Notes under the pieces: generated by a model
Told to the model about the DNA's origin: nothing
Database searches by the model: none
What the model saw: only the letters and a program-made list of their open reading frames with translations
Made by a program: the position numbers and the translations under genes
From: Hyphomicrobiales bacterium
GTDB lineage: Bacteria; Pseudomonadota; Alphaproteobacteria; Rhizobiales; Rhizobiaceae
Length of the DNA stretch: 64,000 nucleotides
NCBI GenBank assembly: GCA_900469625.1
Contig: UBXV01000013.1
Span: 124,001 to 188,000 of the forward strand
Direction: 5' to 3'
Shown: in pieces, positions 17,058-25,387 of the stretch
How positions within the stretch are numbered: position 1 is the first letter of the stretch
Layout of the letters: the number at the start of each line of letters is the position of its first letter

Positions 17058-18413
17058 ATGGGTGTCGGTGGCAGAGAAGAGCGACAACAGCGGCGGCGCG
17101 TTGCGGTCATCGGCGGTGGCATATCGGGCCTGTCTGCGGCCTGGCTTCTCAGCAAGAGCATGGATGTCGTCCTCTACGAGCAGGCGCGTCGCCTGGGGGG
17201 CCATGCCAACACCGTATCCGTCCCCTCGCCGGTCGGTCCCGTCTCCGTCGATACCGGCTTCATCGTCTACAACGATCGCAACTACCCCAACCTCGTTGCG
17301 CTATTCGACCATCTCGGTGTTGCCACGCTTGCCTCCGAGATGTCGTTCTCGGCCTCGCTCGACGGCGGATCGTTCGAATATTCGGGATCCGGCCTGCGCG
17401 GCCTCCTCGGCCAGAGACGCAATGCGGTCCGCCCGCGCTTCTGGCGGATGCTTTCCGATATCATCAGGTTCTACCGTGAGGCGCCGCCCCTGCTGCGACG
17501 GCCGGAATTCGCGGCCGTTTGCCTCGGCGACTATCTCGACCGTGGCGGCTACGCCCGCTCGTTCGTCGACGACCACCTGCTGCCGATGGGCGCGGCCATC
17601 TGGTCGACGACGGCGAGCGAAATGCGTGCCTATCCCCTGCACGCCTTCATCCGCTTCTTCGAAAGCCATGGGCTGCTTTCACTATCGAACCGACCGCGCT
17701 GGCGGACGGTGGATGGCGGCAGCAGGCGCTATGTCGAACGGCTGGTCTCGAACTTCTCCGGCTCCGTGCGGCTCGCCAACCAAGTACAGTGCATCCGGCG
17801 CATTGCGGGCGAGGTGGAGGTGATCGATGGCCACGGCCATCTCGACCGCTTCTCCGACGTCGTCATCGCCACCCATGCGGACGAGGCACTCGACATGCTC
17901 GACGATCCCGACGGTCAGGAGCGGCACCTGCTGTCGGCGTTCAAATACACGGCCAACGATGCGGTGCTCCATACCGACGCCAACCTGATGCCCCGGCGCA
18001 AACAGGTGTGGTCGAGCTGGAACTATATCGGTGACAGCGAGCAGGAGGGTGTGAAACCGCTCTGCGTGACCTACTGGATGAACCGCCTGCAGGGCATCGA
18101 TCCGGCGGCCCCGCTGTTCGTGACGCTCAATCCCTGCCGTGACGTTGCGCCCGATCGCACGCTTGGCACCTTTGCCTACAAGCACCCGCTCTTCGATCAG
18201 GCCGCACTCGTGGCGCAGCGCCAGCTCTGGCGGCTGCAGGGGCATCGCAACACCTGGTTCTGCGGCGCCTATTTCGGCAGCGGCTTTCATGAAGACGGCT
18301 TGCAATCGGGCCTGGCGGTGGCGGAGGAACTCGGCAGCATCGATCGGCCCTGGGCGGTGCATGAACCGTCCGGCAGAATTTTCCGCAGCGAACCCATGTT
18401 GGCAGCCGAATGA
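17058..18413 (+). CDS. NAD/FAD-dependent amine-oxidase-like oxidoreductase of the ECF11 regulon
   Basis: This 451-aa flavoprotein starts with a Rossmann dinucleotide motif, VAVIGGGISGLSAAWLLSK, followed by the ADP-ribose Glu and RRLGGHANTV (amine oxidase/phytoene-desaturase-like FAD fold). The C-terminal FAD element is WFCGAYFGSGFHEDGLQSGL. It forms a translationally coupled pair with the DUF1365 gene (4-bp overlap). In other proteobacteria this pair, with an SDR and a Cfa-like methyltransferase, is transcribed by RpoE under singlet oxygen and is connected with modified membrane fatty acids. The precise substrate is unproven. The upstream ECF11-type promoter supports regulon membership. Confidence 0.9.
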   Translation: MGVGGREERQQRRRVAVIGGGISGLSAAWLLSKSMDVVLYEQARRLGGHANTVSVPSPVGPVSVDTGFIVYNDRNYPNLVALFDHLGVATLASEMSFSASLDGGSFEYSGSGLRGLLGQRRNAVRPRFWRMLSDIIRFYREAPPLLRRPEFAAVCLGDYLDRGGYARSFVDDHLLPMGAAIWSTTASEMRAYPLHAFIRFFESHGLLSLSNRPRWRTVDGGSRRYVERLVSNFSGSVRLANQVQCIRRIAGEVEVIDGHGHLDRFSDVVIATHADEALDMLDDPDGQERHLLSAFKYTANDAVLHTDANLMPRRKQVWSSWNYIGDSEQEGVKPLCVTYWMNRLQGIDPAAPLFVTLNPCRDVAPDRTLGTFAYKHPLFDQAALVAQRQLWRLQGHRNTWFCGAYFGSGFHEDGLQSGLAVAEELGSIDRPWAVHEPSGRIFRSEPMLAAE

Positions 18414-19228
18414 GCCTGACGTCGTCAATCTATCGAGGGCATGTCGCCCATGCCCGCCACAGGCCGCGCCCGCACCGGCTGCGTTACCGCGTCTTTTCGC
18501 TGCTGCTCGATCTCGACGAGCTGCCTGAACTCGACAAAAACAGCCGACTGTTCGGCCACAACCGGGCGGCCGTCTTCAGTTTTCGCGATCAGGACCACGG
18601 CGATGGCGACATCGGAGGGCTGCGGCGCTGGGTCTGTCGGCAACTTGAGGCGGCCGGACAGCCGACCGATGGCCTGCGCATTCGCGTCCTCTGCTATCCC
18701 CGGATCTTCGGCTATGTCTTCAATCCGCTGACGGTCTATTTCTGCTATCGCCAGGGCGACAGCCTGTGCGCCGTCCTCTATGAAGTCTGCAACACCTTCC
18801 ACGAGCGCCACACCTATGTGATCCCGATCGCAGGGCCTTCGGGCGCCTCGATCAGGCAGCATTGCGACAAGGCGCTTTACGTGTCGCCGTTCACCCCCAT
18901 GACGGGTCGCTACGATTTTCGCGTCGAGCCCCCGCAAGAGCGCGTTTTCGTCGGCATCAACCAATCGGACGACGATGGCCCCCTTCTGGCGGCCAGCTTT
19001 GCGGGAAGGCATCTGGCCTTCTCCGACGGGGCGCTCATGAAGCTGCTTTTCGCCTATCCGCTGATGACCCTGAAAGTGATGGGCGCGATCCATGTGGAGG
19101 CGTTCCGCCTGTGGCTGAAGGGCATCCCGGTTCATCCGCATTCAGCGGCAGATGTCCCCCGCGCCGCCACCATGGTCGTCGAACCGGACGCCGACCACCC
19201 ACCTGTCGCGAAAGTGGCGGCCGGATAA
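18410..19228 (+). CDS. DUF1365 domain-containing protein
   Basis: This 272-aa protein spans the full DUF1365 domain: IYRGHVAHARHRPRPHRLRY near the start, then LCYPRIFGYVFNPLTVYFCY and EVCNTFHERHTYV, which are hallmark segments. The biochemical function is not established. The family co-occurs almost invariably with the FAD oxidoreductase encoded just upstream (4-bp overlap here) and with RpoE/ChrR. In most relatives the next gene downstream encodes a cyclopropane-fatty-acyl-phospholipid synthase-like methyltransferase. Here the operon ends, and a convergent SDR gene begins 10 bp later. Confidence 0.92.
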   Translation: MSLTSSIYRGHVAHARHRPRPHRLRYRVFSLLLDLDELPELDKNSRLFGHNRAAVFSFRDQDHGDGDIGGLRRWVCRQLEAAGQPTDGLRIRVLCYPRIFGYVFNPLTVYFCYRQGDSLCAVLYEVCNTFHERHTYVIPIAGPSGASIRQHCDKALYVSPFTPMTGRYDFRVEPPQERVFVGINQSDDDGPLLAASFAGRHLAFSDGALMKLLFAYPLMTLKVMGAIHVEAFRLWLKGIPVHPHSAADVPRAATMVVEPDADHPPVAKVAAG

Positions 19229-19237
19229 TCGCAGAGC

Positions 19238-20020
19238 TCAATCACGCAGCATCCGCCGCGTCAGCGCAAATCTCAAGCGGGCCGGCATCAGCCTCAGAGC
19301 TTTCATCGCCAGCGCCATCTGCCAGGGAAAGATGATTTCGTAGCGGCGCGCCTCCAGCCCGCGCAGGATGGTCGCTGCGGCCTTTTCGGCCGTGACGAGA
19401 AACGGCATCGGAAAGTCGTTCTTCTGTGTCAGGGGTGTATCGACGAAACCCGGGTTGATCAGGCTGAGGTCGATGCCATGTGCTGCAAGGTCCGGATAAA
19501 GCGCCTCGCACATGGCGATCAGCGCCGCCTTGCTCGCGCCATAGGCCGCAGCGCCGGGCAGGCCGACGAGACCTGCCGTCGACGAAACGACGGCGATGTG
19601 CCCGCGGCCGCGCGCGCGCATCTGCGCCATTGCGGCCTCCAGGCAATAGACCGTGCCAAGCAGGTTCAGATGGACGATCGACGAAAAGCGCGCGACATCG
19701 AAATCCCGAACACCGTCGCGCGCATAGGTGCCGGCGCAAAACACTGCAAGATCCAGCGGCCCGAGACCGTCCTCGATCAGGCGGAAGGTTCTGGCGACGG
19801 CAGCGGCGTTGGTGACGTCGACGGGGTATGCGAAGATATTGCTGGGGACGACGTCCTCCAGCGCCAGGAGTTCCTCCCGGTTACGCGCGCTGACGGCCAC
19901 CTCCCAGCCGGCCTGCGCCAGCGCCACGGCCAGCGCGCGGCCGATGCCGCTGCTGGCGCCGGTGATCCAGGCGATGCGAGCGGTTCCGGAAGACGAACGC
20001 CTCGTTGTCTCGACGACCAA
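19238..20020 (-). CDS. Short-chain dehydrogenase/reductase
   Basis: This is a classical SDR with ITGASSGIGRALAVAL (TGxxxGIG NADP site) near the N-terminus, SST in IAVVSSTAGL, and catalytic YxxxK in AAYGASKAA. About 260 aa result from the proposed TTG start at 20020, which has AGGGT about 8 bases upstream. No in-frame ATG exists near the domain start; an ATG at 20185 would add about 55 residues and overlap the MFS gene by 106 bp, which looks less likely. It is the last gene of a leftward operon with MFS, DUF3833 and a secreted protein. SDRs of this set accompany the FAD/DUF1365 genes in the ECF11 regulon. Confidence 0.82.
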   Translation of the reverse strand: MVVETTRRSSSGTARIAWITGASSGIGRALAVALAQAGWEVAVSARNREELLALEDVVPSNIFAYPVDVTNAAAVARTFRLIEDGLGPLDLAVFCAGTYARDGVRDFDVARFSSIVHLNLLGTVYCLEAAMAQMRARGRGHIAVVSSTAGLVGLPGAAAYGASKAALIAMCEALYPDLAAHGIDLSLINPGFVDTPLTQKNDFPMPFLVTAEKAAATILRGLEARRYEIIFPWQMALAMKALRLMPARLRFALTRRMLRD

Positions 20021-20079
20021 TGTCTGCACCCTGCATGATATCTGACCATATGCAGATACGCACGGGCGCGGCGGTTGGT

Positions 20080-21408
20080 TCACACAGCCTCGATTTTTTG
20101 CCTGAGCGCCTGCTGCTCTGCTTCCCCGATCGGAAAGCGCCACATCAGCACGATCGCTGCGAGCTTGGCTGGGATCGGCAGCCAAGCGTAGAGCATCGAA
20201 AGCACATCGAGAGCGCCCGCGGAATTGTTGCCCTCGCCGGCAAAACCTGCAAGGCCAAGCAATGGGAAGACGACGCCGACCGCGCCCGCCAGGGACAGCT
20301 TCGTCGCCAGGCTCCAGGCTGCGAAATAGAGGCCGGATCGCTGCTCGCCCGAAGTGGCGGTATCCTGGTCGATCACGTCCGCCTGAATCGCAGGCGGCAA
20401 GACGAGATCAAACCCGAGCAACAGCCCCGTCGCCACGCAGATGACCGCGAACAGGTGGATATCGCCCGCCCCCAGAAAGCCGGCGCCGCCGAAGATGACG
20501 GCGGCCGCCGTCATCGCGACGCACCAGGCGCGATGCTTGCCGACGAACCGCGCTGCGAAAAGCGCAAGCGGAATGCCGGCGAGCCCGCTGACGAAATAGG
20601 CAAGCAGCAATGGTCCGCTCCATTGCGGCGCTTCGAGCCGCTGTCCGACGAAATACAGAAACAGCGTCGCCGGGACAGCGTTGGCGAAACCGTTCATGAC
20701 GAAGGCGAGGATCAGTCGCCTGAAGGGCCGGTTGGCAACCAGAAACCGCCCCGCATCCGCAAGCCCGAGCCGGTGCCGTGACCTGTCCCTCGGTTCGGGC
20801 ACCCAGAGGAATGCGGCGCATGCGGCAACAGGCAGGAAGGCGCCGACAAACATGGCGAGCACCCGCAGATCCCCTGCGTTCGACAGCGCTTGCGCGTTGG
20901 TCGCAAACGCCAGGGCAATGGCGCCGAGCGTTCCGATCAGCGTGGCGCCCTCCCTGAAGGCCGAGACGCGCAGGCGCCCCGAATAGTCATTGGCGAGTTC
21001 CGCACCCCAGGCCGAATAGGGAAGCAGCGTGCATGTGTATCCAATCGACAGCGCGGTCCCCCAGATCGCGAGATAGACAAGCCCCGCATCATCAGGCGGC
21101 CAGTACAGCATGAAGGCGGCGAAGGCCGTGGGCACCGCCGAGGCCAGCACGAATGTCCGCCTGCGTCCCGCCGGCGCATTGAGCCGGTCGCTGAGCCAGC
21201 CGATCGCAGGGTCAGCCACTGCGTCGACGATCCGGATCGCCAGCAGAACGAAGCCAACGGCGCCCAGTGGCAGACCGAGCGTGCTGACATAGAAGGTCGG
21301 AACCACGATGTAGAGCGGCAAGGCGAGGGTCGCCAAGAGGATGGCCGGCAGCGAATAGGCAAAAAGGACGCGGCCGGCGAGCCGCTTTTCGTCGTGACGG
21401 GAATTCAT
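20080..21408 (-). CDS. MFS transporter (glycoside-pentoside-hexuronide-like)
   Basis: This 442-aa integral membrane protein has about 12 predicted TM helices. An N-terminal MFS_2 signature appears in FVLLAIRIVDAVADPAIGWLSDRL and NAPAGRRRTFVLASAVPTAF. That pattern resembles GPH-cation symporters, but homologues in ECF11 loci are of unknown substrate. Its ATG overlaps the DUF3833 stop by 4 bp, indicating translational coupling, and the SDR gene follows. Candidate cargoes in this context are lipids or oxidised membrane products; this is speculative. Confidence 0.88.
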   Translation of the reverse strand: MNSRHDEKRLAGRVLFAYSLPAILLATLALPLYIVVPTFYVSTLGLPLGAVGFVLLAIRIVDAVADPAIGWLSDRLNAPAGRRRTFVLASAVPTAFAAFMLYWPPDDAGLVYLAIWGTALSIGYTCTLLPYSAWGAELANDYSGRLRVSAFREGATLIGTLGAIALAFATNAQALSNAGDLRVLAMFVGAFLPVAACAAFLWVPEPRDRSRHRLGLADAGRFLVANRPFRRLILAFVMNGFANAVPATLFLYFVGQRLEAPQWSGPLLLAYFVSGLAGIPLALFAARFVGKHRAWCVAMTAAAVIFGGAGFLGAGDIHLFAVICVATGLLLGFDLVLPPAIQADVIDQDTATSGEQRSGLYFAAWSLATKLSLAGAVGVVFPLLGLAGFAGEGNNSAGALDVLSMLYAWLPIPAKLAAIVLMWRFPIGEAEQQALRQKIEAV

Positions 21409-21911
21409 CGCTCGGAGCGCCGGAATGCGACCTTCGTCCAGGCGACCGGAAAACCGAATTTCGTCACGAGCGCCGTGTTCTTCACCTCGCCATCGGCGCC
21501 CAGCACCATCAGATCGTGGAAGCGGACGAGGTTCTTGCGCGCGGCATCGATGTAGACCAGATAGGAGAACCGCGCCTTGCGGCCATCGATCCGGACCGGA
21601 ACGGTCCCGACCACGTCCTCGCGCGTGCCGAGATAGGCCCCCGGCCCCGTCTTGCGGAACCGCCAGGTCTTGGTGTCCCGGGCACCGTCGTTGAAAACGA
21701 AGTCTTCGCGAAGCATCAGTGTCGTTCCGTTCCAGCGGCCGGACAGGGCAACGGTGAAGCGCCGCGACACGCCGTTCAAGGCGGTGAAACTGCCTTTCGC
21801 TTGCGACCTGCCCGCGAAATAGCGCTCAAGCGCGAAGTCAGGCTCTTTCGCCTGAACACGGACCGGGCTTGCAACCACCAGGCCAACGAGAAGGATGGCG
21901 AACATACGCAT
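21405..21911 (-). CDS. DUF3833 family exported protein
   Basis: This 168-aa protein has a signal peptide (MRMFAILLVGLVVASPVRVQA) and a beta-rich body with DFALERYFAGRSQAKGSF, RRFTVALSGRWNGTTLMLRE and WRFRKTGPGAYLGTREDVVG, all typical of DUF3833, a lipocalin-like family. The start at 21911 is chosen for a strong GGGAGG site six bases upstream. It overlaps the MFS gene by 4 bp. DUF3833 proteins recur in RpoE/ChrR-linked lipid-modification clusters and may carry or sense a hydrophobic ligand; this is inferred from fold and context. Confidence 0.88.
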   Translation of the reverse strand: MRMFAILLVGLVVASPVRVQAKEPDFALERYFAGRSQAKGSFTALNGVSRRFTVALSGRWNGTTLMLREDFVFNDGARDTKTWRFRKTGPGAYLGTREDVVGTVPVRIDGRKARFSYLVYIDAARKNLVRFHDLMVLGADGEVKNTALVTKFGFPVAWTKVAFRRSER

Positions 21912-21982
21912 CAGGAACCTCCCATGTGCGATGGTCTGAGCGAAGGGAATGGCTGGCGAAGCCAGAGCGTCGGCGCTTGGCC

Positions 21983-22369
21983 TCATAGATCCGGCCCTAT
22001 GCGCGCGGTCCCCTTGTCGCCATTGTCCTGGATCCAGCGAATGCGGGTGGCATCGAGGCGATAGAGTTCGAAGCAGAGCCGCGATCCGTCGTACCATGTC
22101 GTAAACTTCTGGCAGAGCCGATCACCGTCGATCCACCAGGTGCCGCTGTCGGTCGGGCGGGTGAACTTCCCCAGCCCCAGGGCTTCGCCGGTGCCGTCGA
22201 CACGGCCGTCGCGGCGATAGTTCAGGGGAAACTCGCCACCGAGCGGCACGGCAAGAAACACGGTCCTGCCGACGATCTGTGTGCGGATGTCTTCCGCCGA
22301 CAGGCGATCCGATGCCGCATGACTTGAATGGGCAACGAGCATGAACAGCAAGGCTGGCAGCAGACGCAT
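21983..22369 (-). CDS. Hypothetical secreted protein, first gene of ECF11-type operon
   Basis: This 128-aa protein has a signal peptide (MRLLPALLFMLVAHSSHA) and a small, probably all-beta domain with paired Trp-containing strands (SGTWWIDGDRLCQKFTTWYD, then LCFELYRLD). Two cysteines, in RLCQKF and SRLCFEL, could form a disulfide. The start at 22369 is preferred over an ATG 12 bases upstream because GGAGGAG directly precedes it. I do not recognise the family. It is 71 bp upstream of DUF3833 and 49 bp downstream of a predicted ECF11 promoter, so it likely belongs to the stress regulon. Confidence 0.75.
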   Translation of the reverse strand: MRLLPALLFMLVAHSSHAASDRLSAEDIRTQIVGRTVFLAVPLGGEFPLNYRRDGRVDGTGEALGLGKFTRPTDSGTWWIDGDRLCQKFTTWYDGSRLCFELYRLDATRIRWIQDNGDKGTARIGPDL

Positions 22370-22417
22370 GCGCTCCTCCATACCGCATCGGGATACGGGT
22401 TCGGTTCTTCACCGGGA

Positions 22418-22445
22418 GGTACGCTACGGTGATCGCCGCGGATCA
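22418..22445 (-). promoter_or_regulatory. Predicted ECF11 promoter of secreted protein-DUF3833-MFS-SDR operon
   Basis: Reading leftward, TGATCC-N16-CGTACC lies 48 bp before the ATG at 22369. The -35 is a perfect match to the RpoE (ECF11) hexamer and the spacing to CGTA is identical to the two sites around 16.95-17.03 kb. Confidence 0.62.
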
Positions 22446-22628
22446 CCGGCGACGGTCGATTTAATGACGGCAAGATGTTACCGCACATAGAGCGATGTCG
22501 GCAGCACGCGGCGATGCGTGGTTTGGCCGGCCAGGGTGATGTCAAACCCTGGGTCGGGTCGAGGCATCAACCGCAGCGCGTGTCGACCGGATCGCCCGTG
22601 CGGGCACAGGCGATCCGGTCGATCATCG

Positions 22629-23231
22629 TTACGCCTGTTCGAACCCGCCCTCGGAAACGATTTCGGAAAGAGCGCGGCGGGGACTTGGCACTTCGCGCTC
22701 GCGCAGCCCCTCGGGCAGTTGCGCCTTGTCACCGAGCTTGCCGATGGCGACGGCGGCTTCGATCCGGTAATCGGATGGAATGTTGAGCTCCGAGCGCGCA
22801 CGATCATAGTCGAGACCGGCCATGCCATGCGCCTGCCAGCCGGAATAGGCGGCCTGCAGCGCCAGCGCACCCCAAGCGGCACCGGTATCGAACGAGTGGG
22901 TGTAGGACGGCACCTCTTCGCTTGCGCCCGGCGGCAGCAGCGTGGTCTTCGACAACACGAAGATCAGCGCCGAAGCATCCTTCGCCCAGCTCTGGTTGAA
23001 GGCGTTGAGGATGCCGAAAAGCTTGTCCCAATGCGTCGTACCCCTGCGGGCATAGACGAAGTGCCACGGCTGGGCGTTATAGGCAGAGGGCGCCCAGCGC
23101 GCCGCTTCGAGGATGCCGAAGAGCTCGGCTTCGGAAATGTCGGCGCCGGCATAGGCCCGTGGAGACCAGCGCTCGAGAAAGAGCGGGTTGATCGGGTGGC
23201 CGGCGATACGCGAATTGACTTCGATGGTCAT
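22629..23231 (-). CDS. Nitroreductase family protein
   Basis: This 200-aa FMN-dependent enzyme has RWSPRAYAGADISEAEL, then AARWAPSAYNAQPWHFVYA (FMN-binding N-terminal signature), and a C-terminal AVAIGKLGD element. The family reduces nitroaromatics, quinones or flavins using NAD(P)H; the physiological substrate is not evident. It is the last gene of the long leftward set rich in flavin-dependent monooxygenases, 46 bp after a 67-aa ORF. It could supply reduced flavin or detoxify intermediates, although co-transcription with the distal genes is uncertain because of a gap of about 200 bp at 23.5 kb. Confidence 0.9.
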   Translation of the reverse strand: MTIEVNSRIAGHPINPLFLERWSPRAYAGADISEAELFGILEAARWAPSAYNAQPWHFVYARRGTTHWDKLFGILNAFNQSWAKDASALIFVLSKTTLLPPGASEEVPSYTHSFDTGAAWGALALQAAYSGWQAHGMAGLDYDRARSELNIPSDYRIEAAVAIGKLGDKAQLPEGLREREVPSPRRALSEIVSEGGFEQA

Positions 23232-23277
23232 GGTTTTCCTGTGTTGTCGCTTGGGTGTCTGTTGCCTTCAGCCGCAA

Positions 23278-23481
23278 TCACCAGCCCTTGAAGCGCTCGG
23301 GCTGACACTTGAGATTGGAGATTTCGTCCGAGAGTTCGGCGATCCGGTCGCGAAGCTCGTTCGTCGTCCCGTCCTCGAAGTCGTCGATGCCGAAACAGTC
23401 CCGTGCTTCGTAAAGCTCGAGCTTGCCTTGCAGGACATCCCGGATCGCGTTCAAGCGTTCATATTGCCGCAGGACACTCAT
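23278..23481 (-). CDS. Small conserved-looking hypothetical protein (67 aa)
   Basis: The product begins MSVLRQYERLNAIRDVLQGK, is highly charged and predicted mostly alpha-helical, with two Cys (RDCFGID, LKCQPE). The second half (NELRDRIAELSDEISNLKC) has heptad spacing of Leu/Ile and may form a short coiled coil. A GAGG sequence lies about 9 bases before the ATG, and a perfect inverted repeat is just upstream, both supporting a real gene. The family is not recognised. It resembles small helical proteins of Rhizobiales in character only. Confidence 0.6.
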   Translation of the reverse strand: MSVLRQYERLNAIRDVLQGKLELYEARDCFGIDDFEDGTTNELRDRIAELSDEISNLKCQPERFKGW

Positions 23482-23503
23482 GGCAGACCTCGTCATTGGC
23501 CAT

Positions 23504-23530
23504 CGTTGTTTAGAAAATGCGCAAACAACG
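23504..23530. promoter_or_regulatory. Inverted repeat upstream of 67-aa gene
   Basis: A perfect 8-bp inverted repeat with 11-bp spacer (CGTTGTTT-N11-AAACAACG on the + strand) begins 23 bp upstream of the start of the 67-aa gene. It lacks GC-rich arms or a U tract, so an operator is more likely than a terminator. Confidence 0.4.
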
Positions 23531-23680
23531 GAAAAGGTTTCATACGATCGCTCGGCTTCAAGCCTTCCGAAAGTTATCGAGTTAATCAGTCGATTAAAGG
23601 AACCTCGCCCCAAAGATTGTTGAAGGCTTGGAAAACTGATCCGCCGGCTCTGCGCGCGGCGCGATCGGGCATGCCCGTGG

Positions 23681-24277
23681 TTACGGCTTCTCGCCTTCCA
23701 GGTGCTGCTGCAGAAACGGCAGGTTGTCCTGGCCCCAGTAGATCTCGTTGTCATAGGTAAAAGTCGGGAAACCGAAGACGCCGCTCTTTACCGCATGCTC
23801 CCGATCGGAGGACCATTTGGCGGTGACGTCGTCGGCGCTTTCGCGCGCAAGCAAGGCGGTGCCGTCGAAACCGGCGCGGGTTGCCACCGCTGCGCGCACC
23901 TCCGGTTGGCCGATATCCTCGGCATGGACCCAGAAAGCCTCCTGCAATGCCCCAGTCAAGGCGAGCCAGTCCTTGCCGTCGAGATAGGCGGCGATCACCG
24001 ACCGGGACGCGGGCGTGGGATCGGCAAGCGGCGGACGTCCTTCAAGAAGGAGGGGCTTGCCCCTGGCGCGGCTCCAGCGCTTCAGGTCACGCGTGCCATA
24101 GGCCCGACGCGCCTGCGGCTTGTTGCGCGAGAGGATGCCGCCATTCTCCTCGACCACAGTCGCCAGATAGGGCGTGATCTCCGCCTCATGGCGGCGCGCG
24201 AGGGCAACAAGGGTCTCAAGCCCGATAAACGACCAGGGGGAACCGATCGAGAAGAAATAGTCGATGCTTTTCGTCAC
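23681..24277 (-). CDS. 2-hydroxychromene-2-carboxylate isomerase-like DsbA-family protein
   Basis: This 198-aa thioredoxin-fold protein of the DsbA/kappa-GST/HCCA-isomerase family begins IDYFFSIGSPWSFIGLETLV; the SPWSF element is the typical glutathione-binding active site with Ser. The C-terminus has VFGFPTFTYDNEIYWGQDNL (cis-Pro loop and GQD motif). Family members use glutathione to isomerise aromatic-ring-cleavage intermediates or act as GSTs. It follows an LLM monooxygenase in the same direction, so a role in glutathione-linked processing of organosulfur or aromatic compounds is plausible. The substrate is unknown. Confidence 0.9.
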   Translation of the reverse strand: MTKSIDYFFSIGSPWSFIGLETLVALARRHEAEITPYLATVVEENGGILSRNKPQARRAYGTRDLKRWSRARGKPLLLEGRPPLADPTPASRSVIAAYLDGKDWLALTGALQEAFWVHAEDIGQPEVRAAVATRAGFDGTALLARESADDVTAKWSSDREHAVKSGVFGFPTFTYDNEIYWGQDNLPFLQQHLEGEKP

Positions 24278-24325
24278 GGATGAAATGCCTTGTTGGAGTT
24301 GGGATCTGGAATCGGCCGCAAAACG

Positions 24326-25375
24326 TCACGCCGCCGCCGGATTGGCTGACGGGTTACTTTTGGTCTGCGACCAGCCAAGCGCCGGTGCGATGCGCGCAAC
24401 GACATCGTCGAGGATCTGGCGGTACTCGTCCTGCTCGAATTCGTAAGGCAGTTCGAGCCGGAGTTCGTTGACGTGCGGCAGGATCGGATCGGCGAGCAGG
24501 CGCTCGACGATCTCATCGGACGTGCCGACAAGGTCCCGGGCAAACAGCGTGCGCCGCTCGCCCTGTGGCGTAAGCGTTCGCGCATGCCGACCGGCGGCAT
24601 AGTCGAGATAGCGGCGCCTCGTGCCGGCGTCGGCACCATCGAGCGGCACGATGACCCGGCCAAGCGCCACGCGTTTCCGAGCCCCGCCCGCCTGGCGCCA
24701 GGTTTCGAGCTGGCGGATCTGCGCCTCGAAGAAGTCGTCGGTCTGCTCGCCGGTCGTGACATTGCCGATCAAGAGATTGAAACCGTTTTCGCCGGCCCAG
24801 CGCGCCGATCGCAGCGAGCCGCCGCCGTACCAGAGCCGGTCGGCCAGCCCCTTGGCGTAGGGCTGCAGTCGCGGGCGCTGCGGCCCGAACGGCGTGTTGA
24901 TAACCGCGTGCTCGTCGCCCAGAAACGCCCCGCGCAGATTGTCGGCAAAGCGCAAGACCCGTTGATGCGAAAAATCGTAGCCGGACCAGTCTCCGTCGAA
25001 GGCGAGCGGACCGATGAGGTCGACATGCGGCGGGCGTCCCGCACTGAGGCCGACATTCAGGCGGCCGCGCGAGAGCACATCGACGGTCGAGAGATCCTCC
25101 GCCAGCCGGTACGGATTTTCATAGCCGATCGGGATCACCGCTGTGCCGAGCTGGATATGGTCGGTCCTCTGCGTGGCAGCCGCCAGGAACGCGGCAGCCG
25201 ACGAAATGCCGGGCTCGAGGTGGCGTTGCCTGACCCAGGCGCTGGCAAAACCAAGCGCCTCGCCATATTCGAGCAGGCCCAGCGTCTGCTCAAGGCCCGC
25301 CAGTGGATCGTCGCTGGCATAGTTTCCAGGCGTGAGGAAACCGATGTGATCGATCGCAATCTTGTGGTCTGTCAT
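24326..25375 (-). CDS. LLM class flavin-dependent oxidoreductase
   Basis: This 349-aa protein has the luciferase-like TIM-barrel: IDHIGFLTPG, GLLEYGEALGFASAWVRQRH, TDHIQLGTAVIPIGYENPYR, VDVLSRGRLNVGLSAG and LADRLWYGGGS. Enzymes of this superfamily use FMNH2 supplied by a reductase to oxygenate, often cleaving C-S or C-N bonds. It lies 12 bp downstream of the first of two ABC binding-protein genes, consistent with metabolism of the imported compound. It is one of three LLM enzymes in the operon. Confidence 0.92.
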   Translation of the reverse strand: MTDHKIAIDHIGFLTPGNYASDDPLAGLEQTLGLLEYGEALGFASAWVRQRHLEPGISSAAAFLAAATQRTDHIQLGTAVIPIGYENPYRLAEDLSTVDVLSRGRLNVGLSAGRPPHVDLIGPLAFDGDWSGYDFSHQRVLRFADNLRGAFLGDEHAVINTPFGPQRPRLQPYAKGLADRLWYGGGSLRSARWAGENGFNLLIGNVTTGEQTDDFFEAQIRQLETWRQAGGARKRVALGRVIVPLDGADAGTRRRYLDYAAGRHARTLTPQGERRTLFARDLVGTSDEIVERLLADPILPHVNELRLELPYEFEQDEYRQILDDVVARIAPALGWSQTKSNPSANPAAA

Positions 25376-25387
25376 CGTTGTGCGCCC

